Shown piece by piece: positions 15,689 to 23,707 of a DNA stretch of 64,000 bases (positions are counted from its first letter, which is position 1; every line of letters begins with the position of its first letter). Origin of the DNA: FEN-680 sp036845225 (lineage in GTDB: Bacteria; Actinomycetota; Geothermincolia; Fen-727; Anoxymicrobiaceae); NCBI GenBank assembly GCA_036845225.1, contig DAIUEJ010000002.1, positions 54,240-118,239 on the forward strand. The letters run 5' to 3'. A program made the position numbers and the translations under genes. The notes beneath the pieces were generated by a model that worked only from the letters and a program-made list of their open reading frames with translations, was not told the origin of the DNA and did not search any database.

Positions 15689-16003
15689 GAGTTCGTGAAA
15701 GGCTGCATCGAGATGTGGGAGGAGCAGGGCCTGCTTCGCAAAGACGTCGATTCCTCGATGGCAACCGCCGTGTTCATGGGGATGATGGGGTTCATCCTGG
15801 TCGAGAGGGCTTTCCTCGGCGTCGGCGAGGAAGACCTGTCGGACACCAGCGAGCTCGCCGACAAGAGCACGCAGATATTCCTCGAAGGCATTCTCGGGAC
15901 CACGGATCAGCCTCAGTGCAAAAAGGTGCCTGGCCCCTTTTTGCGTTTCTGCATTTCATGTATTGACATGGAGCATTTGTGGTTCGATAATGTTGGCGGG
16001 TGA
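15689..16003 (+). pseudogene. C-terminal fragment of a TetR-family regulator
   Basis: From 15689 the frame reads 'EFVKGCIEMWEEQGLLRKDV', continuing through 'ATAVFMGMMGFILVERAFLG' to 'STQIFLEGILG', the ligand-binding-domain end of a TetR regulator closely similar in plan to the intact one at 16038 ('YLENFLESILN'). No HTH domain precedes it; a stop lies at 15686-15688. After residue about 70 the frame runs on through a hairpin into the next promoter, so the original stop has been lost or altered. With the fragment at 15526 it marks a deletion joint. Confidence 0.75.
15918..15944 (+). terminator. Hairpin gcaaaaagg / cctttttgc
   Basis: Nine paired bases, gcaaaaagg and cctttttgc, around a loop containing tgcctgg. 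It ends in a T run and lies between the TetR fragment and the promoter of the next gene, so it could terminate transcription in either direction. The loop carries the same ggtgcctgg core as the palindrome at 5413. Confidence 0.5.
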
Positions 16004-16011
16004 GCACTCAC
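15963..16011 (+). promoter_or_regulatory. Consensus promoter and palindromic operator of the TetR gene
   Basis: TTGACA at 15963-15968, exactly 17 bases, then GATAAT at 15986-15991. Nine bases downstream is the palindrome gtgag-ca-ctcac at 16000-16011, followed by more ctcac repeats. The position over the likely transcription start is typical for TetR self-repression, and the regulator begins at 16038. Confidence 0.75.
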
Positions 16012-16037
16012 TCACCTCACTGGGAGGACGGTATCTG

Positions 16038-16688
16038 ATGAGTAAAGCGGTCGCAACCGGCACTGTTTCCGATAGCGTACCCGTAACGGCTGAGCCCGAG
16101 GTAAAGACCAGCCGGGGCCCAAGGCACAACGACATCATCATGGCCTCCATCGAAGTCTTTTCCCGCACCAATTACGAAAAAGCGACCACCGCGATGCTGG
16201 CCAGGGAAGCGGGAGTCGCCGAGGGCACGCTCTACAAATACTTCAGCAGCAAGAAGGAACTGTTCCTCGAGTGCTGCCGCTACGTCGAGACGCTGCTCCT
16301 CGAGCGCTACAGGGTCATCTACGAAGAGTCCGGCAACCAGCCGGTCGAGTACCTCAAGGAAGTCGCGCACAGCTACCTCGACTTCGTGAAAGAGAACCCG
16401 AGCATGAGGCGCTTCCTGGCGTTCATCCTCAACAACGCCTTCGACGAGGATTTCCGCGGCGAGCTCGAGGGGTTCATACGCCTCAACGTGGAAGCGACGA
16501 TGAACATGATCGAGAAAGCCAAGGCGCAGGGCGTGCTGTCGGACAAGATCGACGCCCGCAGCGCCGCGTGGATGTTCGTGGGCGGATACTTCACCCTCAT
16601 CATGATGACCGAGATCGGCGCCGAGGAGGCGCTCGATCACCAGTACCTGGAGAACTTCCTGGAATCCATCCTCAACATCAACCGATAG
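16038..16688 (+). CDS. TetR-family transcriptional regulator
   Basis: A 216-residue repressor. The HTH occupies residues about 25-70 ('HNDIIMASIEVFSRTNYEKA', then 'MLAREAGVAEGTLYKYFSSK'); the rest is an all-helical ligand-binding domain ('FLAFILNNAFDEDFRGELEG', 'WMFVGGYFTLIMMTEIGAEE'). It should repress itself and the downstream acyl-CoA ligase/thiolase/ACAD operon until an acyl-CoA or related ligand binds. Start ATG 16038 has gggagg 11 bases upstream. The palindrome at 16000-16011 is its likely operator. Confidence 0.93.
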   Translation: MSKAVATGTVSDSVPVTAEPEVKTSRGPRHNDIIMASIEVFSRTNYEKATTAMLAREAGVAEGTLYKYFSSKKELFLECCRYVETLLLERYRVIYEESGNQPVEYLKEVAHSYLDFVKENPSMRRFLAFILNNAFDEDFRGELEGFIRLNVEATMNMIEKAKAQGVLSDKIDARSAAWMFVGGYFTLIMMTEIGAEEALDHQYLENFLESILNINR

Positions 16689-16738
16689 ACGGTGGGCCGG
16701 GCGCGGCGCCCGGCGATCATGCGAGAAAGGCGGAACAG

Positions 16739-18490
16739 GTGGGGCAGGGCGACAAAGACTTCTCTCAACGGTTTGCCTCGGCGAAGGAAGAGGCAACCAT
16801 CATCTGGCACAAGGTGTGGCTGGTGTGGCGGGCGCTGCGGTCTGCCGCGCTTTTCATCGCGGATGAGCGCAGACGCGGCACCCTGTGGGTGAACCTGCGC
16901 AGCATCTACAAGGCGCGCACTCTGGCGATCGCGGCCGACATGTCGCACGCTGACCTCCTCGAGGAGAAGGCGGCGAAGCTGGGCGACAAGCCGTTCCTCC
17001 ACTTCCGCGACGAGGTGCTCTCCTACCGCGAGATGGACGACAACGCCAACCGCGTCGCGAACTTCCTCTCCTCGCTCGGCGTCGCCCCCGGGCTGGGGCT
17101 CGCGATTGTGATGAAGAACTCACCCCGCTGGCTCGACGTGTTCTACGGCCTCGAGAAGCTCGGGATGTACGCGATACCGGTCAACACCGCCCTGCGCGGT
17201 GAGCAGCTCTCCTACATCCTCGACAACTGCGAAGCGCGCTTCCTCGCGATCGACCACGACCTGCTCCCTCACTACGAGGCGGTCGCCGATCGCATCCCCG
17301 GTATCGAGACGGTGATAGTCAACACGGAGGGCGCGCCCGACGACTTCGTGCTGCCCGATGGGATGGTCACCCTGGCAGGCGCATTTGGGCCGGACTCCAA
17401 CACGGCGCGGCCGCCGGAGCGCCCCAGGGGAGAGGACCTCTGCGTCATCATGTACACATCCGGCACGACGGGACTTCCCAAAGGAGTCGTGTACCGGTAT
17501 AACTCGACGAACGTAAAAGCACTCTCCGTCCTCACACGTATCCTGATGAAGAAAGGCGACGTCGCCTACACCTGCTTCCCGCTCTTCCACGCGAACGCGT
17601 TGTTCCTCACAGTCACCACCAGCCTCCACGGTGAAGCCGAGGTCGCGCTCGGGGAGAAGTTCAGCGCCAGCAAGTTCTGGGATGAGCTGAGGCGCTACAA
17701 GGTCACGACGTTCAACGGCATCGGGGCCGTGATGCCCATACTCATGAAGCAGCCTCCCCGGCCGGACGACCCCGACAACGACGTGCGGGTGATAGTGTCC
17801 GCCGGGTGCCCGACCGACATGTGGCGTGATTTCGAGGAGCGCTTCGGGGTGGAGATCTTCGAGGGCTACGGTGCTGTGGACGGCGGCACCGTCCTCATCA
17901 CCAACTTCGGCACGGCGCCCGTCGGCTCGATGGGAAAGCCCCTCGGCTCGAAGATCCGCATGATCGACGCGGAGGGCCGCGACGTTCCCCCGGGCACGCC
18001 GGGCGAGCTCATCTGTTACGTCGGCGAGCGCAAGGGCTCGGTCGAGTATTTCAAGAACGCGGACGCCACCAGCGACAAGGTTCGCGACGGCTGGATCTAC
18101 ACCGGCGACCTCGTCTACACCGACCGGAAGGGCTACGTCTATTTCGTAGGCCGGAACACGGAATCCATGCGCAGGCGCGGCGAGAACGTGTCCGCCTACG
18201 AGGTCGAGAACGCGATCCTGCAGCACCCGGAAATCCTGGAGTGCGCCGTGTACGCTGTCCCAGCGGAGCTGACCGAGGACGACATCATGGTCACCCTGGT
18301 GCCGCTCGACGGGTGCGAGATCGACCCGGCGACCCTGCCCGCTTTCCTGGACGAGAAGCTCGCGAAGTTCGCCATCCCCAGGTACTACCGGGTGGTGGAC
18401 GCGCTCCCCAAGACAGAGACGCACCGGGTGATCAAGAAGGATATGGAGAAGCTGGGCGTGACACCTGACACTTACGACTCCGAGAGCTAA
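16739..18490 (+). CDS. Acyl-CoA synthetase (FadD-type, AMP-binding)
   Basis: A 583-residue adenylating enzyme of the very-long-chain/steroid acyl-CoA synthetase branch. The first 65 residues are a helical, amphipathic leader ('WHKVWLVWRALRSAALF'), as in membrane-associated members. Motifs: 'IMYTSGTTGLPKGVVYRYN', 'EGYGAVDGG', 'DGWIYTGDLVYTDRKGYVYF' and 'THRVIKKDMEKLG' with the catalytic Lys. It makes acyl-CoA from a carboxylic acid, ATP and CoA. The GTG start is set by the leader and an aaagg site. It is the first catabolic gene behind tetR and ends 9 bases before the thiolase gene. Confidence 0.92.
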   Translation: MGQGDKDFSQRFASAKEEATIIWHKVWLVWRALRSAALFIADERRRGTLWVNLRSIYKARTLAIAADMSHADLLEEKAAKLGDKPFLHFRDEVLSYREMDDNANRVANFLSSLGVAPGLGLAIVMKNSPRWLDVFYGLEKLGMYAIPVNTALRGEQLSYILDNCEARFLAIDHDLLPHYEAVADRIPGIETVIVNTEGAPDDFVLPDGMVTLAGAFGPDSNTARPPERPRGEDLCVIMYTSGTTGLPKGVVYRYNSTNVKALSVLTRILMKKGDVAYTCFPLFHANALFLTVTTSLHGEAEVALGEKFSASKFWDELRRYKVTTFNGIGAVMPILMKQPPRPDDPDNDVRVIVSAGCPTDMWRDFEERFGVEIFEGYGAVDGGTVLITNFGTAPVGSMGKPLGSKIRMIDAEGRDVPPGTPGELICYVGERKGSVEYFKNADATSDKVRDGWIYTGDLVYTDRKGYVYFVGRNTESMRRRGENVSAYEVENAILQHPEILECAVYAVPAELTEDDIMVTLVPLDGCEIDPATLPAFLDEKLAKFAIPRYYRVVDALPKTETHRVIKKDMEKLGVTPDTYDSES

Positions 18491-18499
18491 GGAGAACCG

Positions 18500-19744
18500 A
18501 TGAGCGACAACGTTTACATCCTCGGCACGGGGATGATCCGCTTCAACAAGTACCCGGAGAAGAACATCAAGCAGATGACCGCCGAGGCGATGGCCGCCCT
18601 GTTCGAGGACGTCGCGGTCGACCAGAAAGACATCGAGGCGGCGTGGTTCTCCAATGCCGGCTGGGGCATCTACGACGGGCAGCACTGCATCAGGGGACAG
18701 GTGGCCCTCGCTCCGCTCGGCATCCAGGGGCTCCCCATAACAAACGTGGAGAACGCCTGCGCGGGAGGGGCGACGGCCCTGCACTCCGCGTGGATGGCGG
18801 TCAAGGCCGGGGCCTACGACATCGCGCTGGCGATCGGCTCGGAGAAGATCTTCACCGCGACCGAGAGGCAGAAGATGTTCGACGGGTTTCTCTCTGGCAC
18901 GGACGTCGAGTTCAGCCGCGCCATGATCGCAAACTTCCAGGCCGACGCGAAGAAGAAGGCGGAGGAGGCCGGCGAGAAGGGCGAGGAAAAAGAGGGCGGC
19001 CACTCGGGTTTCATGGACATCTACGCGATGGGCGCGCGCCTCCACATGCAGGCATACGGCACGACCCAGGAGCAGCTCGCGATCATCGCGTCGAAGAACC
19101 GCCACAACGGTTCTCTCAACCCGATGGCCCAGTACCAGAAAGATATGAGCGTGGAGGAGGTCCTCGCCGACAAGCTGGTCGCTTACCCGTTGACCAGGGC
19201 GATGTGCGCTCCCATCGGTGACGGGGCGGCCGCCGCGCTGGTCTGCAGCGAGCGGGCGCTCAAGAAGTATCCAGACGCGCGCCCGGTGCGCATCAGGGCC
19301 TCGGCGCTGGCCTCGGGTTGCCTGCCGGACAGCGGGCTCGAGACCATCGGCAAGCGCGCCAGCAAGACCGTCTACGAGATGGCTGGGCTCGGCCCGGATG
19401 ATCTGGACGTCGTCGAAGTGCATGACGCCACAGCCTACGGAGAGCTGATGCAGTACGAGGAGCTGGGGCTCTGCGAGGCGGGCGGGGGCGGCCCCCACGC
19501 CGAGTCGGGCGCCACCCGCCTGGACGGAAAGCAGCCGGTCAACCCCAGCGGCGGTCTCGAGTGCCGGGGGCATCCCATCGGGGCGTCGGGGCTCGCGCAG
19601 GTCTACGAGCTGGTGCACCAGTTGAGGGGCGACGCGGGCCCCAGGCAGGTCTCAGGCGCGCGGATTGCGATGGCAGAGAACGGCGGGGGATTCATCGGGC
19701 TTGGCGAAGCGGCCATGGCCATACATATAATGGAGAAGCTGTAG
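18500..19744 (+). CDS. Thiolase-family protein (SCP-x type)
   Basis: A 414-residue thiolase-fold protein. The nucleophile Cys is in 'NACAGGATALHSA', followed by 'EVHDATAYGELMQYEELG' and 'NPSGGLECRGHPIGASGLAQ' with the catalytic His. The final motif is 'AMAENGGGFIGLG', without the second Cys of biosynthetic thiolases, as in the SCP-2/SCP-x branch that cleaves branched or sterol side-chain 3-ketoacyl-CoAs. aaggag lies 8 bases before the ATG. It is cotranscribed with the ligase and the ACADs, so it would perform the last, thiolytic step of beta-oxidation of a branched acid. Confidence 0.9.
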   Translation: MSDNVYILGTGMIRFNKYPEKNIKQMTAEAMAALFEDVAVDQKDIEAAWFSNAGWGIYDGQHCIRGQVALAPLGIQGLPITNVENACAGGATALHSAWMAVKAGAYDIALAIGSEKIFTATERQKMFDGFLSGTDVEFSRAMIANFQADAKKKAEEAGEKGEEKEGGHSGFMDIYAMGARLHMQAYGTTQEQLAIIASKNRHNGSLNPMAQYQKDMSVEEVLADKLVAYPLTRAMCAPIGDGAAAALVCSERALKKYPDARPVRIRASALASGCLPDSGLETIGKRASKTVYEMAGLGPDDLDVVEVHDATAYGELMQYEELGLCEAGGGGPHAESGATRLDGKQPVNPSGGLECRGHPIGASGLAQVYELVHQLRGDAGPRQVSGARIAMAENGGGFIGLGEAAMAIHIMEKL

Positions 19745-19766
19745 CGGCGAAAATGGGGGGGTTGCG

Positions 19767-21269
19767 ATGTTCTCCAACAACGGCGACTCGTCATTACTCG
19801 AGCGGGAACCCAAATTCAGGGACATCACCTGCAGCCTCAGGTCCGTCAACAAGCTGCCGGGGGCTGTCCTAAAGGAGACCGAGCAGCTCGTCGCGACCGC
19901 GCGGCGTTTCAACGACGAGGTTGTGCGCCCGCAAGCCCTCGAGCTCGACCGCATGAAGCACGAGGACCCCGACTATCTCCCCTGGGACCTGGTCGAGGAG
20001 GCCAACCGCTGGGGCTTCTACAGCATGTTCATCCCGAAGCTCTTCGGCGGGCACGGCATGAACATGCCCGGGCTCTCATACGTGCTGGAGGAGATCGGCT
20101 CCGGCTGCACAGCGATATCCAACCTGATAGGAGTCCACTACCTGGGCGTGGCAACGCTGTGCGGCTCCTGGAACACGCGCCTGATGAACAAGATCATGCG
20201 GGAGACGGCCGAGGGCGAGAAGACAGGAAAGCCCTGCCTGATCTCGCTTGCCATCACCGAGCCCGGGGCCGGCACCGATACCGAGGAAGTGGACCTCGTC
20301 GCAAGGGCGAAAGTGACCTGCCACGCCGAGAAGGTGCCCGGCGGATACCGGCTCAACGGGCGCAAGATATTCATCTCCAACGGCCACCTGTCGACGTGGC
20401 ACATGACCATCGCTTATGCCGACCTGGAGAACCCGGCGGAGACCACCGTGATGCTCGCCGTCAAGACCGGCATGGACGGGTTCTCTTTCGGCAGGCAGGA
20501 GCACAAGATGGGCCAGAAGGGCTGCCCGGCGAGCGAGCTCATCTTCGAGGACTGCTTCGTGCCCGACGAGCTCATCTGTTTCGACGCGGCGCAGGCGGCG
20601 CGCTACTCGCGGTCGATGACCCAGATAACCGCTCAGCTGCTCGACTACGTGCTGTCCGCCTCACGGGCGGGCGTCGGCGCGTTCGGCACCGGCGTTGCGC
20701 GGGGGGCGTACGAGGAGGCGCTTCGCTTCGCCCAGGAGACCGAGATCGGCGGCAAGCTTCTCATCAACCACGAGTGGGCGCAGTGCCTGCTCGCCGAGAT
20801 GTACAAGAACGTGGCGCTCGCGCGGCTCTCCTACATCGAGACCAACTACGCGAACGGCATGTACGGCCTGTTCAAGCTCTTGCACTACAAGCCCCTCTTC
20901 TACTACATGAAATACCTGCCGCAGTCGATCATCGACAAGTACCTCGAGCCGTTGATGAACCTGGATGTCACCACCTGGTTCTTCCGGAAGCTGTACTTCG
21001 ACTGGCAGAAGGACGAGGAGTACCAGCGCACCAGCGGCTGGGCGTCCATGTCGAAGTTCTCGGGCACCGACGCGGGCGTGAAGAACAGCCAGCTCGCGCT
21101 CGAGCTGATGGGCGGAGCGGGCGTCCGCACAGACCAGATGGCCGAGAAGCACCTCAGGGACTCCAAGCTCCTGCAGATATACGAGGGCACCAACCAGCTC
21201 AACCGGCTGAACGTGTTCAAATGCCTGATTGGACGCTCGGCCCCGCAGGCCAGGCTCTTCGAGGACTAG
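19767..21269 (+). CDS. Acyl-CoA dehydrogenase (catalytic partner)
   Basis: A 500-residue flavoprotein that oxidises acyl-CoA to the 2-enoyl-CoA. The FAD/substrate segment 'LAITEPGAGTDTEEVDL' and the C-terminal 'MGGAGVRTDQMAEKHLRDSK' with 'IYEGTNQLNR' are intact; the Glu of IYEG is the catalytic base in this class. It is about 100 residues longer than a typical ACAD because of an insertion near residues 360-415 ('YYMKYLPQSIIDKYLEPLM' region). It lies next to a second, shorter ACAD gene, the layout of heteromeric alpha2beta2 ACADs that act on steroid or isoprenoid side chains. Confidence 0.93.
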   Translation: MFSNNGDSSLLEREPKFRDITCSLRSVNKLPGAVLKETEQLVATARRFNDEVVRPQALELDRMKHEDPDYLPWDLVEEANRWGFYSMFIPKLFGGHGMNMPGLSYVLEEIGSGCTAISNLIGVHYLGVATLCGSWNTRLMNKIMRETAEGEKTGKPCLISLAITEPGAGTDTEEVDLVARAKVTCHAEKVPGGYRLNGRKIFISNGHLSTWHMTIAYADLENPAETTVMLAVKTGMDGFSFGRQEHKMGQKGCPASELIFEDCFVPDELICFDAAQAARYSRSMTQITAQLLDYVLSASRAGVGAFGTGVARGAYEEALRFAQETEIGGKLLINHEWAQCLLAEMYKNVALARLSYIETNYANGMYGLFKLLHYKPLFYYMKYLPQSIIDKYLEPLMNLDVTTWFFRKLYFDWQKDEEYQRTSGWASMSKFSGTDAGVKNSQLALELMGGAGVRTDQMAEKHLRDSKLLQIYEGTNQLNRLNVFKCLIGRSAPQARLFED

Positions 21270-21282
21270 GAGGTCTTTAAAG

Positions 21283-22419
21283 ATGAAGTCCCTCATGAAC
21301 TCTCAGCTCGGGATGTTCGAAGAGACGGTGCTCGACTTCGCCTCGAAGGAGCTCGTCGACAACCGGCAGGACAACGACAGGTTTCCTTTCGGCCCGCTGT
21401 TCGAAGAGGTCCTTCGCAAGGCGAGGGCGGTAGGGTTCTTCTCGGTGACGCTTCCCGAGGAGCTCGAGGGTTGTGACATGGGCACGACCGAACTTTGCGT
21501 GCTGCTGGAGAACCTCTGCCGCAGCGATGCGAGCCTTGCGGCCGTCATCTTCACGGACACGATGGCCAAAGAGATCGTCTATCGCGCCAGGGGCTTCCTC
21601 CAGTTGAAGGAGCTGCTGCCTAAGGTGAGCGAGTACGACGGCACCCTGCTGGCATGCCAGGCCCTCGTGGACGCGACCCAGGCCATCGGGCTCTCCGCGA
21701 AGCCGGAGCGCGCCGCCGATACGTTCTCGCTGTCCGGAAAGGCCGACTACGTGGTGCTCGGCGGGATAGCGCGCAACGCCGTGCTCGCGGCCAGGACTGG
21801 CGGGGAAGAGTATTCATTCTTCCTGGTCGACCTCGCGGGCGATGGCATCACAAAGAGCGAGCCGGTCCGGAGCCTCGGGCTGCACGCCTGCCCGGCCGTG
21901 GACATTTCCATGGAAAGCGCGCGGGGCGCTCTCGTCGGCACCGAGGGGGAAGGCGCGGCCTACCTGGAGCGGGTGGCGGGCAGGATGAACGCGGCCGCCG
22001 CCGCGATGTCGGTCGGGGTTATGAAAGGCTCGTTCGAGGAGGCCGTGTCCTACGCCAGGGAGAGGCAGCAGGGAGGCCGCGAGATAGTCAACTGGTCGGA
22101 GGTGCGCAGGATGCTGGCGCGCATGGCGGTCAAGGTCAAGGCGGCGGACATGGTCGTCACGGAGGCGTGCCGCACCGCGGAAGACAACCTGCCGAGCTGG
22201 GAGCTCGGTGCGAAGACGGCGGCCCTGTTCGCCGGCGAGGCGTCGGTCGAGCTGACCACCGACGGCATACAGGTCCTGGGCGGCAACGGCTACATGGAAG
22301 ACTACGGGCAGGAGAAGAGGTTCAGGGACGCGGCCCAGATAAGGTGTCTGATGGGCCTCGCCCCGATGCGCGAGCTGTACCTGATGGGAAAGGTGCTCGA
22401 AGGGGAACCGCTCTACTAG
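21283..22419 (+). CDS. Acyl-CoA dehydrogenase-like partner lacking the catalytic Glu segment
   Basis: A 378-residue ACAD-fold protein. The N-terminal helical domain, the middle beta domain ('YVVLGGIARNAVLAA', 'EPVRSLGLHACPAVDISM') and the C-terminal helices ('DGIQVLGGNGYMEDYGQEKR') are present, but where catalytic members have IYEGTN this protein reads 'AQIRCLMGLAP', with no Glu. It is thus likely a non-catalytic or structural half of a heteromer with the preceding gene. A strong aggaggt site precedes ATG 21283. Its TAG stop is the CTAG into which the repeat element at 22419 is inserted. Confidence 0.9.
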   Translation: MKSLMNSQLGMFEETVLDFASKELVDNRQDNDRFPFGPLFEEVLRKARAVGFFSVTLPEELEGCDMGTTELCVLLENLCRSDASLAAVIFTDTMAKEIVYRARGFLQLKELLPKVSEYDGTLLACQALVDATQAIGLSAKPERAADTFSLSGKADYVVLGGIARNAVLAARTGGEEYSFFLVDLAGDGITKSEPVRSLGLHACPAVDISMESARGALVGTEGEGAAYLERVAGRMNAAAAAMSVGVMKGSFEEAVSYARERQQGGREIVNWSEVRRMLARMAVKVKAADMVVTEACRTAEDNLPSWELGAKTAALFAGEASVELTTDGIQVLGGNGYMEDYGQEKRFRDAAQIRCLMGLAPMRELYLMGKVLEGEPLY

Positions 22420-22580
22420 TGCTCCGTCCCACAGGTAGCTTGAAGCACCGAGAGCGTCGGGGCGCCGTGCCTGCAAGGCGCGCGACCGAGCCGTACTCGC
22501 TGAGTACTCCGAGGGAGCGGAACACGGCAGGCGTGGATGGAGCGGCGCTCGAATGCCAAGGTATCTGTGGGATGGAGCAC
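22419..22580. repeat. MITE-like repeat, copy 1
   Basis: About 161 bases bounded by inverted ends gtgctccgtcccacag and ctgtgggatggagcac. The same unit occurs at 62450-62611 in the opposite orientation with only scattered differences. An internal palindrome gtactc-gct-gagtac lies at 22493-22507. The left end begins in the CTAG that ends the ACAD gene. There is no transposase gene inside; it looks like a miniature inverted-repeat element moved in trans. Confidence 0.85.
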
Positions 22581-22601
22581 AAGAAAGGACGGGTGCGCGT
22601 G

Positions 22602-23360
22602 ATGGACGAGACGGCGACTGTCGAGAGCCCCGAGGTCTCAGCCGGGACGGCCGGCGACTGGAACCCGGTCGAGCGGGTGATCCTGGAGCGCAGGAGCGTT
22701 CGAAAGTACAAGGACAGGCAGGTCCCGGAGAACATGGTGCGCCGTGTGCTCGAGGCGGGCCGCTTCTCGCCGTCGGCGGGCAACGCCCAGCCGTGGAAGA
22801 TCATTATCATCCGCGACAAGGCGATCATCGACGAGATGGAGCGGGACATCGTGCGCTGGTGCAAGATCTTCAAGTTCTTCCTCGACTGGAGGACGAGCGC
22901 GCTCGGCCGCACGATACCGTGGCTGCTTGCGCAGACTTCGATAAGGGTCAAGAGGAACCAGCTCCACCCGATACCTTTCGGGGCGATATGCCTCATTGCC
23001 GAGGGCAAGCTGGGCGCGTTCCACGGGCCCCCGACCCTGATGCTGCTGCTCGAGGACAGGCGGGGGGTCAGCCGCCCGCAGGTCGACATCGGCTGCTGCG
23101 GCGAGAACATGGTGCTGGCCGCGCACAGCATGGGCCTGGGCACCTGCTGGGTGGGGTTCGTCGAGCTGCTGAAGTACGGGCTCAAGTGGCGCCGGAGGCT
23201 CGGCGTCGAGTGGCCTTACAGGATCTGTGAGGGGATCTGCCTTGGCTATCCGTTCGGCACCCCGGACGGCATGATCGAGCGCGAAGCCATGGACGTCGAC
23301 TGGTACGAGGACGGAGCGATGAGGACCGTGGTGCAGGGAGGAGACGATGGCAAAGTTTAG
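22602..23360 (+). CDS. Nitroreductase-family flavoprotein
   Basis: A 252-residue FMN-dependent protein. The N-terminal FMN signature 'ERRSVRKYKDRQVPENMV' and 'GRFSPSAGNAQPWKIIIIRD' is typical, as is 'GCCGENMVLAAHSMGLGTCWVG'. A loop rich in basic and aromatic residues (about residues 95-120, 'SIRVKRNQLHPIPFGAI') is inserted. It may reduce an enone or other acceptor in the pathway. The start is placed at ATG 22602; ATG 22572 inside the repeat element is in frame and cannot be excluded. Its last 14 bases overlap the ferredoxin gene, which implies that the two proteins work together. Confidence 0.88.
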   Translation: MDETATVESPEVSAGTAGDWNPVERVILERRSVRKYKDRQVPENMVRRVLEAGRFSPSAGNAQPWKIIIIRDKAIIDEMERDIVRWCKIFKFFLDWRTSALGRTIPWLLAQTSIRVKRNQLHPIPFGAICLIAEGKLGAFHGPPTLMLLLEDRRGVSRPQVDIGCCGENMVLAAHSMGLGTCWVGFVELLKYGLKWRRRLGVEWPYRICEGICLGYPFGTPDGMIEREAMDVDWYEDGAMRTVVQGGDDGKV

Positions 23361-23676
23361 CTGGATCGAGCGGCTCAGCGTCCCGACCTACGACAACGAG
23401 GTGTACGCCACGACCGGGCGCTTGAGGATAGACCACGACAGGTGCAACGGCTGCGGGGTGTGCGCGCAGATATGCCCCGGCAAGGCGATCACCATCAAGG
23501 GAGAGGGAAAGTCGAAGAGGGCTTACCTGGAAGACGAGTTCCCACAGTGCATGTCGTGCAACGACTGTGCCGCGATCTGCGAGCGCGATGCGCTGACCGC
23601 GGTGGTCGCGTACGACTTCGGGCTCTATTACAAGAAACTCAACCGCGGAGGTTTCATGCCGCCGCGCAGCTATTGA
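23347..23676 (+). CDS. 2[4Fe-4S] ferredoxin
   Basis: A 109-residue protein with two cluster motifs, 'CNGCGVCAQICPGKAI' and 'CMSCNDCAAICERDAL', the arrangement of bacterial-type ferredoxins with short insertions between clusters. It carries low-potential electrons. The start ATG lies in the end of the nitroreductase gene (14-base overlap, ggagacg site), so it probably serves as the direct electron donor or acceptor of that flavoprotein or of the ACAD pair. The N-terminal 28 residues and C-terminal 25 residues are not cluster-binding; the tail 'KLNRGGFMPPRSY' is of unknown use. Confidence 0.92.
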   Translation: MAKFSWIERLSVPTYDNEVYATTGRLRIDHDRCNGCGVCAQICPGKAITIKGEGKSKRAYLEDEFPQCMSCNDCAAICERDALTAVVAYDFGLYYKKLNRGGFMPPRSY

Positions 23677-23707
23677 TGCGGGTTCCAGCGACCGGGGGCG
23701 CAGGCGG

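Noticed and set aside
17120..19618. Very long antisense frame (832 codons) opposite the ligase and thiolase genes
   Set aside because: High GC keeps antisense frames open. The translation is His/Arg/Asp/Val-rich with no domain, and the sense strand carries clear motifs.
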